This document shows, piece after piece, positions 8,675-17,281 of a DNA stretch of 64,000 nucleotides. Each line of letters opens with the position of its first letter. Position 1 is the stretch's first letter. Both the position numbers and the translations under genes were made by a program. Origin of the DNA: Parachlamydiales bacterium. GTDB lineage: Bacteria > Chlamydiota > Chlamydiia > Chlamydiales > Rhabdochlamydiaceae. The stretch spans positions 1 through 64,000 of the forward strand of contig JAHFTQ010000008.1 of NCBI GenBank assembly GCA_023265455.1, in the 5' to 3' direction. Under the pieces are notes generated by a model. The model saw only the letters and a program-made list of their open reading frames with translations. It did no database searches and had not been told where the DNA came from.

Positions 8675-10006
8675 ATGAAAAGATTTACAAGGTTAGCGGA
8701 GCTGGGGGAGTGCTTACAACTTCCAGTTGAGGATCGATCCATTTCAGGGCATGCCATTGATAGTCGCCAGGTGAAAGCAGGGGATGTGTTTTTTGCTTTG
8801 AAAGGGGAAAAATTCGATGGTCACGATTTTTTAAAAGAGGTGGCGGCAAAAGGAGCTGTTGCTGCAGTTGTTGAGGAGAGCTATCGAGGGGAAAGCGCGG
8901 GACTGAGCTTATTGAAAGTGAGCGATGTGACAAAAGCGCTGCAAGAACTTGCCAAATATCTTCAGGCCCGGCGGCAACAAAAAATTGTTGCGGTTACGGG
9001 GTCACTTGGAAAAACAACGACAAAAGAATTTATTGCGACGCTACTTGTGCAAAAGTATACGGTTGCAAAGACGCCAGGCAACAGTAATTCGCAAGTCGGT
9101 CTTCCTCTGGCTATTTTAAATGGGGAAGGTGTTGAGGAGATCTTTGTTGCTGAGATGGGGATGTGGCGAGCGGGAGAGATTCGAAGGTTGGTTGAAATTG
9201 CGCCGCCAGAAATTGCGGTGATTACGAAGATCGGGTTTCCTCATATTGAATCTTTTCCAGAGGGTCTTGAGGGGATTGCTGCGGCCAAAGCAGAGGTTTT
9301 TTCTCATCCTCGCACTGTCTTAGGAGTTGTCGGTCTCGAGACGCTTAACTATGGGGCCATCCGCGATAGCGGCGCCTTCCCAAAAAAGAGTTTTGCTATG
9401 GCACCTGCGAAAGCAAATTTTGTTTTGGAAGAGGGGCGTCTTATCCAAGAGGGGGATCAAATGAGCCCTCCTCTATATCTTCCTTTTACTGAAACCCATT
9501 TTTGTGAAAATTTTACCGGGGCTGCGAGTGTCGCGAGACTGTTGGGCCTATCGTGGCAAGAGATCATTGCAGGGGCCAAGCTGCTGAAATCTTTTGGACT
9601 CCGGTTTGAGCGGATCGAGCGCGAGGGCATTGTTTTTATCAATGATTGCTACAATGCAAGCCCCGAATCGATGGAGGTTGCGCTTGTCAATCTTCCAAGG
9701 CCTTCTTTTGGTGGAAAGACGATTGCAGTCCTGGGAGAGATGACGGGATTGGGGTCTTATTCTGAGGGTGAACATCGCAAGGTTGCGGAGTTAGCTCTCG
9801 ATAAAATTGAACATTTGCTCTGCTTTGGAAAAGGGTGCCTGCCCATGATTGCGGCTTTCAATGGAGTCGGAAGGCCCGCTGAATTTTTTCACGATCTGCA
9901 AAAGCTACGGGCGACGCTCTTTGAGATTTCGAAGCCGGGTGATGTTGTGCTGATCAAAGGATCGAACGCAAACCAGTTATGGCAGATTCTTGATTTGCAA
10001 AAATAA
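8675..10006 (+). CDS. murF: UDP-MurNAc-tripeptide:D-Ala-D-Ala ligase
   Basis: The enzyme adds D-Ala-D-Ala to UDP-MurNAc-tripeptide, the last cytoplasmic step before the lipid-linked stage. The sequence shows the Mur ligase ATP loop VTGSLGKTTTKE (about 107-118, with Leu where Ser/Asn is usual), the GNSNSQVGLPL substrate region, the conserved EMGMWRAGEI, and NDCYNASPESM (about 325-335), a motif characteristic of MurF. At 443 aa it is close to the family length. It is the first gene of a long co-directional run murF-mraY-murD-LysM-ftsW-murG-murC-ftsQ, as in C. trachomatis CT756-CT762. Chlamydiae make little peptidoglycan, used mainly at division septa, which suits the close linkage with division genes. 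Confidence 0.95.
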   Translation: MKRFTRLAELGECLQLPVEDRSISGHAIDSRQVKAGDVFFALKGEKFDGHDFLKEVAAKGAVAAVVEESYRGESAGLSLLKVSDVTKALQELAKYLQARRQQKIVAVTGSLGKTTTKEFIATLLVQKYTVAKTPGNSNSQVGLPLAILNGEGVEEIFVAEMGMWRAGEIRRLVEIAPPEIAVITKIGFPHIESFPEGLEGIAAAKAEVFSHPRTVLGVVGLETLNYGAIRDSGAFPKKSFAMAPAKANFVLEEGRLIQEGDQMSPPLYLPFTETHFCENFTGAASVARLLGLSWQEIIAGAKLLKSFGLRFERIEREGIVFINDCYNASPESMEVALVNLPRPSFGGKTIAVLGEMTGLGSYSEGEHRKVAELALDKIEHLLCFGKGCLPMIAAFNGVGRPAEFFHDLQKLRATLFEISKPGDVVLIKGSNANQLWQILDLQK

Positions 10007-10036
10007 GCGCGTACTCTCTAAGATGGGGTTTTCCAC

Positions 10037-11224
10037 ATGCTATTGCTCTTATTCGCATATCTCTCTTCCATAGGATGGAAGGTTCCGACGGCTTTCACTG
10101 ACTCATCAACGCGGATGATGCTCGCCGCTTTGACTGCGCTCTTGGTTACCATTTTTCTGGGTCCTCGTTGTATTAAAAAATTGTATGAATTGAAAACGGG
10201 ACAATCGATCCGAGTTGAGGATTGTCCAATGCTTGCACAGCTACACGAGAAGAAAAAAAATACTCCTACGATGGGAGGAATTTTAATCTTATTTGCAATT
10301 TTCATCGCTCTCTTGCTGTGGATGGATTTAACAAGTAGTTTTACGATGATCTTTTTGGTAGCAATCTTTTGGCTAGGGGGAATCGGAGCCTATGATGATT
10401 ATCTCAAGCTCAAATACAAAAACTCCAAGGGTCTCAGTGCGCGTAAAAAGTTTTTAGCTCAGGTGGTTTTTTCAGCTGCTGTGGGAATTTATGCGATGGT
10501 TCCTGGGGTGGCAGAAAAGGTTGAGGCTACAGTAGGTCTTCGGGCTCCGATTGCTAAAGAGTACAAATCTGTGCAACTTTCGACATCAGAGTATATGACC
10601 CGTTATTATGTTCCATTTTATAAAGATCCTGTAGTGCAGTGGGCGGGAGGGCTGGGGTTACTCGCAGTCTTGCTGACGGTGGTAGTCGTGACAGGGTCGT
10701 CGAATGCTGTGAATCTTACAGATGGGCTTGATGGACTTGCCGCCGGATGTGTGATCTTGGTCGCGGGAGTTTTGGCTCTGGTAGCTTTTTTCTCTAACAA
10801 TATGGGAATGGCACGCTACTTGAATATTCTTTATATTGAAGGAGCGGGAGAAATCGCTGTACTCCTTTCGGCAACGATGGGGGCCTGTTTGGGATTTTTG
10901 TGGTATAACGGCTATCCTGCGCAGGTTTTTATGGGAGATACGGGCTCTTTGGCCTTGGGGGGCATATTAGGAGTGGCAGCAGTCCTCCTACGACGTGAAG
11001 TGCTGCTCGCTTTAGTCGGTGGAGTTTTTGTTGCGGAGGCGTTATCGGTGATCTTACAGGTGGCGAGTTTTAAATTGCGGGATAAAAAACGGATTTTTCT
11101 TTGCGCTCCTCTTCATCACCACTTTGAATACAAAGGGTGGCCAGAGACCAAGGTGGTTGTGCGGTTTTGGATCATCGGACTTTTACTAGCTGTGATTGGA
11201 GCCATTTCTCTTAAAATTCAATGA
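10037..11224 (+). CDS. mraY: Phospho-MurNAc-pentapeptide transferase
   Basis: This integral membrane enzyme transfers phospho-MurNAc-pentapeptide to undecaprenyl phosphate, giving lipid I. Signature stretches are DDYLKLKYKNSKGLSARKKF (about 117-136, with the adjacent Asp pair), NLTDGLDGLA (about 228-237), GYPAQVFMGDTGSLALGG (about 294-311) and the histidine cluster PLHHHFEYKGW. About ten hydrophobic segments are present. At 395 aa it is longer than the E. coli enzyme (360). The extra length lies mainly in a loop around residues 160-195, and I see no palindromic insertion there. The stop codon TGA is also the first base triplet of the palindromic element at 11222-11383. Confidence 0.95.
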   Translation: MLLLLFAYLSSIGWKVPTAFTDSSTRMMLAALTALLVTIFLGPRCIKKLYELKTGQSIRVEDCPMLAQLHEKKKNTPTMGGILILFAIFIALLLWMDLTSSFTMIFLVAIFWLGGIGAYDDYLKLKYKNSKGLSARKKFLAQVVFSAAVGIYAMVPGVAEKVEATVGLRAPIAKEYKSVQLSTSEYMTRYYVPFYKDPVVQWAGGLGLLAVLLTVVVVTGSSNAVNLTDGLDGLAAGCVILVAGVLALVAFFSNNMGMARYLNILYIEGAGEIAVLLSATMGACLGFLWYNGYPAQVFMGDTGSLALGGILGVAAVLLRREVLLALVGGVFVAEALSVILQVASFKLRDKKRIFLCAPLHHHFEYKGWPETKVVVRFWIIGLLLAVIGAISLKIQ

Positions 11225-11383
11225 ACCTATCTCACTATTCTAAATATGTGCTTTTCGAGTCTTTTTTCGTCCTTTCCAAAGCCGCCTCTTGGCCTACTTG
11301 TTCAAGTATGTCCTGCGAGGCGGCTTTGAAAAAAACGAAAAAATCCTTCAAAAATCCCATTTTAGAATAGTGAGATAGGTTCA
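11222..11383. mobile_element. Palindromic element B, between mraY and murD
   Basis: The outer arms are 23-bp perfect inverted repeats, 11222-11244 (TGAACCTATCTCACTATTC...) and 11361-11383. Inner arms around GCCGCCTC/GAGGCGGC (about 11262-11288 and 11317-11343) pair with three mismatches. The whole 162 bp can form one long hairpin with no coding capacity. The left end supplies the mraY TGA stop, and the right end supplies the A of the murD ATG. The flanks suggest that the two genes overlapped as ATGA before insertion. Architecture and size match the other palindromic elements in this window, but the sequence is unrelated. Confidence 0.85.
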
Positions 11384-12789
11384 TGAAAACACTGGTGGTT
11401 GGTTTAGGAAAGAGCGGAAGGGCGACCTATGAGTTTCTCGAGGATGAAGGAGATGATGTGGTGGGCTTTGATGATAGCAAAGCGCTCATGGAGGCTTTCA
11501 TCCAAGAAGGAAAAAACGTCGATTTTTGTCCGCGTCTGACGCAATTTGATCGGGTGATTGTCTCTCCAGGTATTCCTCCTTCTCATCCTTTGTATGCTGG
11601 AGCGGTTCAAAAAGGGTTGGAAGTTGTCGGAGAAGCTGAGCTGGCTTTGCAAAGGCTTCATCAACCCTGTATTGCCGTGACGGGGACCAATGGCAAGACA
11701 ACTGTCACTCTGCTCATCGAGCATATTCTTAAAGCTTCTGGACTTCAAGCCCTAGCGCTTGGAAATGTCGGTAGGCCTCTCACAGCTTATGTAAAAGCTG
11801 CTCAAAAAGGGGAGATCATGGTGGTCGAGCTGAGCTCTTATCAGCTAGAAACCCTTCGCACGCCTTGTGTGGATCTGGGACTGGTTCTTAACATCACCCC
11901 CGATCATCTTGACCGGTATGGGTCGCTGAGGGAGTATGCGATGGCTAAATGCCGCTTGCAAGAGTTGGTCAAGCCTTCTGGAACTTTTTGGGTTCACCAA
12001 AGTGTTGCAGAAGAGTTTGGGGATTTGCTGAAACCGGGATATCAAATCTATGGGATTGAACCCATTTTGCCAAGTCAGTATACTATCGGAGGTAATTCCA
12101 ATCCTCCATTTGGGGCCAAATCCGTGCTTTTGGAGCAGGATCCGAATTCCGCGCAAATCGCCTATTCTCACTCGAATATGTCAATTTGCGCGGAATGCGG
12201 CCCTGCTCAAAAATCATCGAATTTGGCCTCCAAGGCGAGTTTTGCAACTACCTCCTGCGGGGGAAATCACGACAGAGCAAACATTTTTGCAGCTTGGTGT
12301 GCCTGCAAGGCATTTGTAGATGAGGCAACTTTTTCGAAGGCTCTTAAGACGTTTCAAAAACCAGAGCATCGTATTGAATTTGTCACTTCATGGGATGGTG
12401 TCGATTATTTCGACGATAGTAAAGGGACGAATATCGACGCAACGATCAAAGGGGTTGAAGCGATGTCAGGGAAGGTGATTTTGATTGCTGGGGGGGTCGA
12501 CAAAGGATCTTCTTACGAACCTTGGAAAAAGGTGTTTGCTGGAAAAGTGAAGCATATTTTAGCTTTAGGACAAGCCGCCAAAAAAATCGCCGAAGAACTT
12601 TCTCCAGAGTTTCAGGTGGAGATGGTGTCAAATTTACACGAGGCTGTGAGGCGGGCTTCTGAAGAGGCAAAAAAAGGCGATTCTGTTCTTTTGTCTCCGG
12701 GATGCTCAAGTTATGATATGTTTCGAGATTATGTTGAAAGAGGCGAAAAATTTAAACAATTTGTTCTAGAATTAGGGAGAGAAACATGA
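11383..12789 (+). CDS. murD: UDP-MurNAc-L-Ala:D-Glu ligase with an in-frame palindromic insertion
   Basis: The enzyme adds D-glutamate to UDP-MurNAc-L-alanine. An N-terminal Rossmann-like UDP-MurNAc domain (VVGLGKSGRATYEFLEDEG) is followed by the ATP loop VTGTNGKTTV (about 104-113), the ELSSYQLE segment (about 149-156), NITPDHLDRYGS (about 171-182), a GNHDRANIFAA segment corresponding to the usual GxHNxxN motif, and the C-terminal KGTNIDAT and LSPGCSSYDMF motifs. Residues 236-291 are encoded by a 168-bp palindromic element (12088-12255) inserted in frame. Without them the protein would be 412 aa, closer to typical MurD. The reading frame is intact throughout, so the protein is probably functional with a surface insertion. 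The start codon lies at the edge of another palindrome. Confidence 0.93.
   Translation: MKTLVVGLGKSGRATYEFLEDEGDDVVGFDDSKALMEAFIQEGKNVDFCPRLTQFDRVIVSPGIPPSHPLYAGAVQKGLEVVGEAELALQRLHQPCIAVTGTNGKTTVTLLIEHILKASGLQALALGNVGRPLTAYVKAAQKGEIMVVELSSYQLETLRTPCVDLGLVLNITPDHLDRYGSLREYAMAKCRLQELVKPSGTFWVHQSVAEEFGDLLKPGYQIYGIEPILPSQYTIGGNSNPPFGAKSVLLEQDPNSAQIAYSHSNMSICAECGPAQKSSNLASKASFATTSCGGNHDRANIFAAWCACKAFVDEATFSKALKTFQKPEHRIEFVTSWDGVDYFDDSKGTNIDATIKGVEAMSGKVILIAGGVDKGSSYEPWKKVFAGKVKHILALGQAAKKIAEELSPEFQVEMVSNLHEAVRRASEEAKKGDSVLLSPGCSSYDMFRDYVERGEKFKQFVLELGRET
12088..12255. mobile_element. Palindromic element F, in frame inside murD
   Basis: GGAGGTA (12088-12094) and TACCTCC (12249-12255) bound a 168-bp imperfect palindrome. 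Long matching arm segments include GAGCAGG/CCTGCTC, ATTCCGCGCAAAT/ATTTGCGCGGAAT and GGCCAAAT/ATTTGGCC. The length is exactly 56 codons with no stop in the murD frame. The encoded peptide (GGNSNPPFGAKSVLLEQD...) has low complexity and contains several cysteines unlike MurD. This is the behaviour known for Rickettsia palindromic elements, here in a chlamydial-type genome. Confidence 0.85.
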
Positions 12790-13463
12790 AACGAAGAGAT
12801 ACAATCATCATTGCTGTTCTGCTCAACGCAGGACTTCTCATTATGTTATTTGCGACCAGTTTAAAATCGGACAAAACCGAAGAGGTTACTAGTCAGGTGA
12901 GTGTTCTAGCAACTCATCAACCCGAACCTATGCAGGTTATGCCCGCTCCTGTAGTGGCTGCTGCTCCTGTGACAGGTGATGAAGTCGACCAGGTCCTCAA
13001 GCAGTATATCACTCCTCAGGTGACAAATACCGAGCCTCAGCAGAATTTCTTGGCCGATTTACAAGCCATTGGAACGGGAGCTCCTGCAGCCCCTGTTGAA
13101 CCCACAGCTCCTGCTCCGATCGAAACTTCTTTTAAAGAAGTCAAAGTCAAAAAAGGGGATGTCCTGGAAAGAATTGCTCGTCAAAACCACGTCTCAGTTC
13201 AAGACATCATGAAAGCCAATAACCTCTCAACAACACGCTTGAAAATTGGTCAGTCGTTGAAAATTCCTACAAAAAGTGGAGTGCAAACGGTGGCTTCCCA
13301 TTTTACCGACAGTGCTCAATACTACACTGTCAAAAATGGAGATAATCCTTGGACGATTGCTGTCAGGCACCACATGAAGGTCGAAGAACTTCTTCAGCTC
13401 AATGGAATGGATGAGAGTAAAGCCCGCCGTTTGAAGCCCGGTGATCGTATTAGAATAAAATGA
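12786..13463 (+). CDS. nlpD: Membrane-anchored protein with two LysM domains (NlpD-like)
   Basis: LysM domains bind N-acetylglucosamine polymers such as peptidoglycan. The 225-aa protein has a short basic N-terminus and one membrane anchor (residues 7-23, TIIIAVLLNAGLLIMLFAT). A Pro/Ala/Val-rich linker (about 45-115) follows, then two LysM domains (about 118-160, VKVKKGDVLERIARQNHVSV; about 179-223, YYTVKNGDNPWTIAVRHHMK). There is no peptidase domain, unlike full NlpD/EnvC relatives. It overlaps murD by 4 bases and ftsW by 4 bases, so it is translated as part of the wall/division operon. C. trachomatis has a gene named nlpD at the same place (CT759). The likely role is localisation or regulation at septal peptidoglycan; this is inferred from context. 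Confidence 0.88.
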   Translation: MKRRDTIIIAVLLNAGLLIMLFATSLKSDKTEEVTSQVSVLATHQPEPMQVMPAPVVAAAPVTGDEVDQVLKQYITPQVTNTEPQQNFLADLQAIGTGAPAAPVEPTAPAPIETSFKEVKVKKGDVLERIARQNHVSVQDIMKANNLSTTRLKIGQSLKIPTKSGVQTVASHFTDSAQYYTVKNGDNPWTIAVRHHMKVEELLQLNGMDESKARRLKPGDRIRIK

Positions 13464-14566
13464 AATTCAAAAGCCTTTTATTGACGCTTTGTGTTCTCAT
13501 TTTGTTTATTCTAGGGCTTTGTATGGTTTTTAATACGACAGCAGCGGAAGTTCTCGACCGCTCTCTTGCTAAAAGCACACACCACGCCCTTGTTAGGCAG
13601 ATCCTTTATGCCATCTTAGGTTCCCTGCTGGCAATGGGTGTGTGGTTTTTGGGCTACGACCAATTCTTAAGACTGAGTGGTCACTTCCTTGTGATAGGAA
13701 GTGTGCTGCTCGTTTTAGTCTTTATCCCAGGGATTGGCCAGCAGATCAATGGAGCTCACCGGTGGCTAGGAGTGGGGAGCTATTCATTTCAGCCCTCGGA
13801 GTTTGTGAAATACCTGATTCCCCTCTATTACATCCATGCGATTACGACACGAAGGGAGCCGCTGCTTTTGAAGGATTTTCTTGTCTTGCTCGCAAAGATG
13901 GCGATCCCTATGGGGTTAATTTTGATTGAGCCGGATAACGGGACAGTCGCTATTATCTTGTCCAGTCTACTGGTGCTTTTTTTGCTGACAAAGGTCCGAT
14001 GGGTCTATTGGGGGCTTCCTCTTTTGGTGCTCTCCGTTGTGGGCGGAATTGTCGCTTTTCAAATGCCCCATGTTCATAACCGGATTCAGGTCTATTTACA
14101 CCCTGAGCTCGATCTTCAGGGTAAAGGCCATCAGCCTTATCAAGCCAAAATTGCAGCAGGATCTGGAGGGGTGTGGGGGAGAGGATTAGGAGAGAGTTTA
14201 CAGAAGCTCGACTATCTTCCTCATGCTAGAAGCGACTATATTGCGGCAATTTTTGCTGAAGAGTTTGGGTTTATGGGAATTATGCTACTCATTCTTCTAT
14301 ATATGATGATTGGTTATCTGGGATTTTCTATTGCCGTGCAAATCCAGGATCTGCAAGCCTTTTACGTGGTCGCTATTTTAACGTTTCTGATTTGTTTTCA
14401 GGCCTTTTTAAACTTAGGAGTCGCTTCAGGGTTGCTTCCGAGTAAAGGGATCAATCTCCCTTTTTTCAGTCAGGGAGGAACTTCTTTGCTTGCGAATTTT
14501 ATGGTGATTTGCATTATCCTCAACATCGCCAAAGGACGGATAGAAGTTCAAAGAAGGACAGGATAA
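13460..14566 (+). CDS. ftsW: SEDS-family lipid II polymerase / division protein FtsW
   Basis: This is a polytopic membrane protein of the SEDS family, which polymerises glycan strands from lipid II together with a class B penicillin-binding protein. About ten hydrophobic segments are visible. Family motifs are INGAHRWLGVGSYSFQPSEF (about 94-113), LIEPDNGTVAII (about 154-165, including the catalytic Asp region), and the C-terminal GLLPSKGINLPFFSQGGTSL (about 324-343). The length (368 aa) is typical. Its position between the LysM gene and murG, as in CT760, makes FtsW more likely than RodA. A palindromic element occupies most of the 316-base gap before murG. Confidence 0.93.
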   Translation: MKFKSLLLTLCVLILFILGLCMVFNTTAAEVLDRSLAKSTHHALVRQILYAILGSLLAMGVWFLGYDQFLRLSGHFLVIGSVLLVLVFIPGIGQQINGAHRWLGVGSYSFQPSEFVKYLIPLYYIHAITTRREPLLLKDFLVLLAKMAIPMGLILIEPDNGTVAIILSSLLVLFLLTKVRWVYWGLPLLVLSVVGGIVAFQMPHVHNRIQVYLHPELDLQGKGHQPYQAKIAAGSGGVWGRGLGESLQKLDYLPHARSDYIAAIFAEEFGFMGIMLLILLYMMIGYLGFSIAVQIQDLQAFYVVAILTFLICFQAFLNLGVASGLLPSKGINLPFFSQGGTSLLANFMVICIILNIAKGRIEVQRRTG

Positions 14567-14659
14567 GTATGATCGCAAGCGGCAGGATATTTTATAATTT
14601 TCTTCTCGGCGTTCCTCTGGGCCTCCTAAGTAACTTCCCCATAGGTTACAGATTTTCAG

Positions 14660-14811
14660 TTTCATCAGCGCAGAGGCGCTACGCGCGGGAGAGACGCGGA
14701 GGCGCAGAGAGAGTATTTTTTAGGGCTTTGCCCACAATTCCTTTTTCTTTTAATTTTTCCCTCAGCGTCCTCTGCGTCTCTCCCGCGCGTACCGCCTCTG
14801 CGCTGATGAAA
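14660..14811. mobile_element. Palindromic element C, between ftsW and murG
   Basis: TTTCATCAGCGCAGAGGC (from 14660) and GCCTCTGCGCTGATGAAA (to 14811) are perfect terminal inverted repeats. The arms continue as GC-rich GCGCGGGAGAGACGC/GCGTCTCTCCCGCGC pairs, giving a 152-bp near-full palindrome with an AT-rich centre (about 14710-14757). The GC content is far above the surroundings. It fills the 14567-14882 gap; I see nothing else there except the murG ribosome binding site (GAGGAG at about 14871). Confidence 0.85.
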
Positions 14812-14882
14812 TTTAATCCTCCAATTTCACAAGGATTAAGGATGAGGGCACGGAGAGGAGGGGAAATTTTGAGGAGTGTGAC

Positions 14883-15977
14883 GTGGCTTTAAACCAGGGT
14901 AAAGTGCTGATTGCTACAGGAGGGACTGGAGGACATGTTTTCCCAGCGCAGGCACTGGGGACCGAGTTAATGGAAATGGGTTACGAGGTTCTTTTTGTGG
15001 GGGGAGGACTAGAGTCCAATCGGTATTTTAACAGGGAGCGTTTTTCTTATCGTCAAATTGCTAGTGCAACACCTTTCAAAGGAAACTTTTTCAAATCTCT
15101 TTACCACATGGGAAAGGGGATATGGCAAAGTTTAAAAGTGCTAGGGCAGTTTCAACCCGATATCGTGATTGGTTTTGGAAGCTACCATTCTTTCCCTGTG
15201 CTTTGTGCTGCAAGCTGGAAAAAGATTTCGATTGCGCTTTTTGTGCCAGATGCGATTCCCGGACGTGTCAATCGATTTTTTGCGAAGAAGGCGTTATTCT
15301 CAGCTGTTCAATTCAATACGGCGGGCCAGCAGCTCGGAGGTAACATCATCGAAGTAAAAATGCCCATGATTAACAAGAAGCAGCATGATCCTGCTGCTGC
15401 ACGCGACTATTTCTATCTCGATCCCGGTCTATTTACTTTTTTTGTATTTGGGGGCTCGCAAGGATCGGAGTCGATCAATACACTTTTTTCCAAGAGTATT
15501 GAAAAAGTTGCAGCCCCTCAGACATTTCAGGTGATTCATGTGGCGGGAAAGAGCCAGAGTGCAGAGCGGATTAGAAGACAGTATGAACAAGCGGGGATTC
15601 GTGCCTGTGTGAAAGTTTTTGAAGAACGGATGGATTTAGCTTGGAGTGCCGCTAATGCTGTCGTCTGTAGGTCTGGAGCGGCAGCACTTGCTGAAATGCT
15701 CACTTTCGGAGTTCCTGGGATTCTGATTCCATTTCCCCAAGCGGCAGATGATCATCAGACTAAGAATGCGCTTTTCATCGAGAAAAATGTGGGAGGAGCA
15801 ATCGCTTGTCCTGAATCATCGCTCAGCGTTGACCGGCTTAAAGAACTGCTCGAGCAATTCATGCTTCCTGAGCAGTTAACGCAGATGAAAGCGGCGATGG
15901 CCTCTTTTAAACAAGACCAGAGTAAGCCTGCTTTATCCACCTTGATTTGCGACACCTTAGCCAAGAGATCTTTGTGA
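14883..15977 (+). CDS. murG: UDP-GlcNAc:lipid I N-acetylglucosaminyltransferase
   Basis: The enzyme converts lipid I to lipid II at the inner face of the membrane. The GT-B fold signatures are ATGGTGGHVFPAQAL near the N-terminus (about 10-24, the first glycine loop) and FGGSQGSESIN (about 187-197, the second). GVPGILIPFPQAADDHQTKNA (about 278-298) is the sugar-nucleotide binding segment. It starts with GTG at 14883 behind GAGGAG about 8 nt upstream, and at 364 aa it has the family length. The stop overlaps the likely murC GTG start by 4 bases. Confidence 0.94.
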   Translation: MALNQGKVLIATGGTGGHVFPAQALGTELMEMGYEVLFVGGGLESNRYFNRERFSYRQIASATPFKGNFFKSLYHMGKGIWQSLKVLGQFQPDIVIGFGSYHSFPVLCAASWKKISIALFVPDAIPGRVNRFFAKKALFSAVQFNTAGQQLGGNIIEVKMPMINKKQHDPAAARDYFYLDPGLFTFFVFGGSQGSESINTLFSKSIEKVAAPQTFQVIHVAGKSQSAERIRRQYEQAGIRACVKVFEERMDLAWSAANAVVCRSGAAALAEMLTFGVPGILIPFPQAADDHQTKNALFIEKNVGGAIACPESSLSVDRLKELLEQFMLPEQLTQMKAAMASFKQDQSKPALSTLICDTLAKRSL

Positions 15978-17281
15978 ATTATCACTTTATTGGAATCGGA
16001 GGCATTGGGATGAGCGCGCTGGCGCGGATTCTTTTGCAAAGAGGCGCTAGCGTTCAAGGCAGCGACCCTACTTGGAGTTATGTGACCGAAGATTTGCAAA
16101 AAGCAGGAGCAAAAATTTTTACCTATCACAGTCCCGCACATCTGGATGCGCCCTGTACAGCGATTTATGGTAGCGCGATCAAGCCCGAACACCCCGAATA
16201 TAGCGCTGCTCTAGAAAACCAATTTCCACTGCTCCACCGCTCTGATCTTCTTGCTGAACTGATGGAGGGATATCAGCCGCTCTTAGTCACAGGAACACAT
16301 GGGAAAACCACCACGTCTTGCTTGCTGACTTATGTTTTGCAAACAGCGGGCTATGATCCGACTTTTGCATTGGGGGGAGTAGCTCTTAATTCTTACTCCA
16401 ATGGAGAGCAAGGAAAGGGAATCTACTTTGTTGCCGAAGCCGATGAGAGTGATGGAACATTTTTAAAATACCCCGCGACAGGTGCGATCATCACCAATAT
16501 CGAAGAAGATCATCTCGATTATTGGAAAACTAAAGAGGCTCTCATAGAGGGATTTCGGCAGTTTGCCGCACGTATCCCGGCACTCCTCTGGTGGTGTGCT
16601 GATGATCCCATCCTTTCTTCTTTAAATCTACAGGGCAAAAGCTACGGAGAATCTCAAAAAGCAGATCTTTGTATCACAAGATGGTGTCAAAAGGGATTTG
16701 AGCTCGATTTTGATATTGCCTATGCAAGAAAAATTTATTCTAACATTCGACTTTCGCTCATCGGCCTTCACAACGTCGCCAATGGAGCAGCAGTTTTTGG
16801 GATGGCGCTAGATCTGGGTGTTCCTGAAGATGCGATCCGAAAGGCTTTTGCCACTTTCAAAGGTGTTAAACGGCGTCTGGAGAAGAAAGGGGAAAAAAAT
16901 GGAGCGTTATTCTACGACGATTATGCCCATCATCCCACAGAAATCGTGACGACACTGAAAGGACTTCGCGCAGCTGTCGGTGAAAAACGGATCGTTGTTG
17001 TCTTTCAGCCACACCGTTATACCCGTGTTCGCGACTGCTGGCAGGAATTTACTAAGGCGTTTACAGATGCCGATGTCTTGTTTATTACCGACATTTGGAG
17101 TGCAGGAGAAACCCCTATTCCTGGATTTGATGTTGCCAGACTGACGCGTGAAATTCAGCAGAGTTCTTTTTATGTCCCACGCGTCTCTCTTGTCCAGGAA
17201 GTAGCAAAATTTATTCGGCCTCATGATGTAGTGATCACATTAGGAGCTGGCGACGTAACTGAGGTCTGCAATCAATTATGA
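15974..17281 (+). CDS. murC: UDP-MurNAc:L-Ala ligase
   Basis: The enzyme adds L-alanine to UDP-MurNAc. I place the start at GTG 15974, overlapping the murG stop as GTGA, with AGAG about 8 nt upstream; the TTG at 15947 would add nine unlikely residues. The N-terminus NYHFIGIGGIGMSALA is the Rossmann-like UDP binding motif, followed by VTGTHGKTTTS (ATP loop, about 103-113), EADESDGTFL (about 156-165), NIEEDHLDYW, and DDYAHHPTEI in the C-terminal domain. At 435 aa it is a complete stand-alone MurC. In C. trachomatis MurC is fused to Ddl (CT762); here no Ddl domain follows and none is seen in the window. It overlaps ftsQ by 4 bases. Confidence 0.94.
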   Translation: MNYHFIGIGGIGMSALARILLQRGASVQGSDPTWSYVTEDLQKAGAKIFTYHSPAHLDAPCTAIYGSAIKPEHPEYSAALENQFPLLHRSDLLAELMEGYQPLLVTGTHGKTTTSCLLTYVLQTAGYDPTFALGGVALNSYSNGEQGKGIYFVAEADESDGTFLKYPATGAIITNIEEDHLDYWKTKEALIEGFRQFAARIPALLWWCADDPILSSLNLQGKSYGESQKADLCITRWCQKGFELDFDIAYARKIYSNIRLSLIGLHNVANGAAVFGMALDLGVPEDAIRKAFATFKGVKRRLEKKGEKNGALFYDDYAHHPTEIVTTLKGLRAAVGEKRIVVVFQPHRYTRVRDCWQEFTKAFTDADVLFITDIWSAGETPIPGFDVARLTREIQQSSFYVPRVSLVQEVAKFIRPHDVVITLGAGDVTEVCNQL

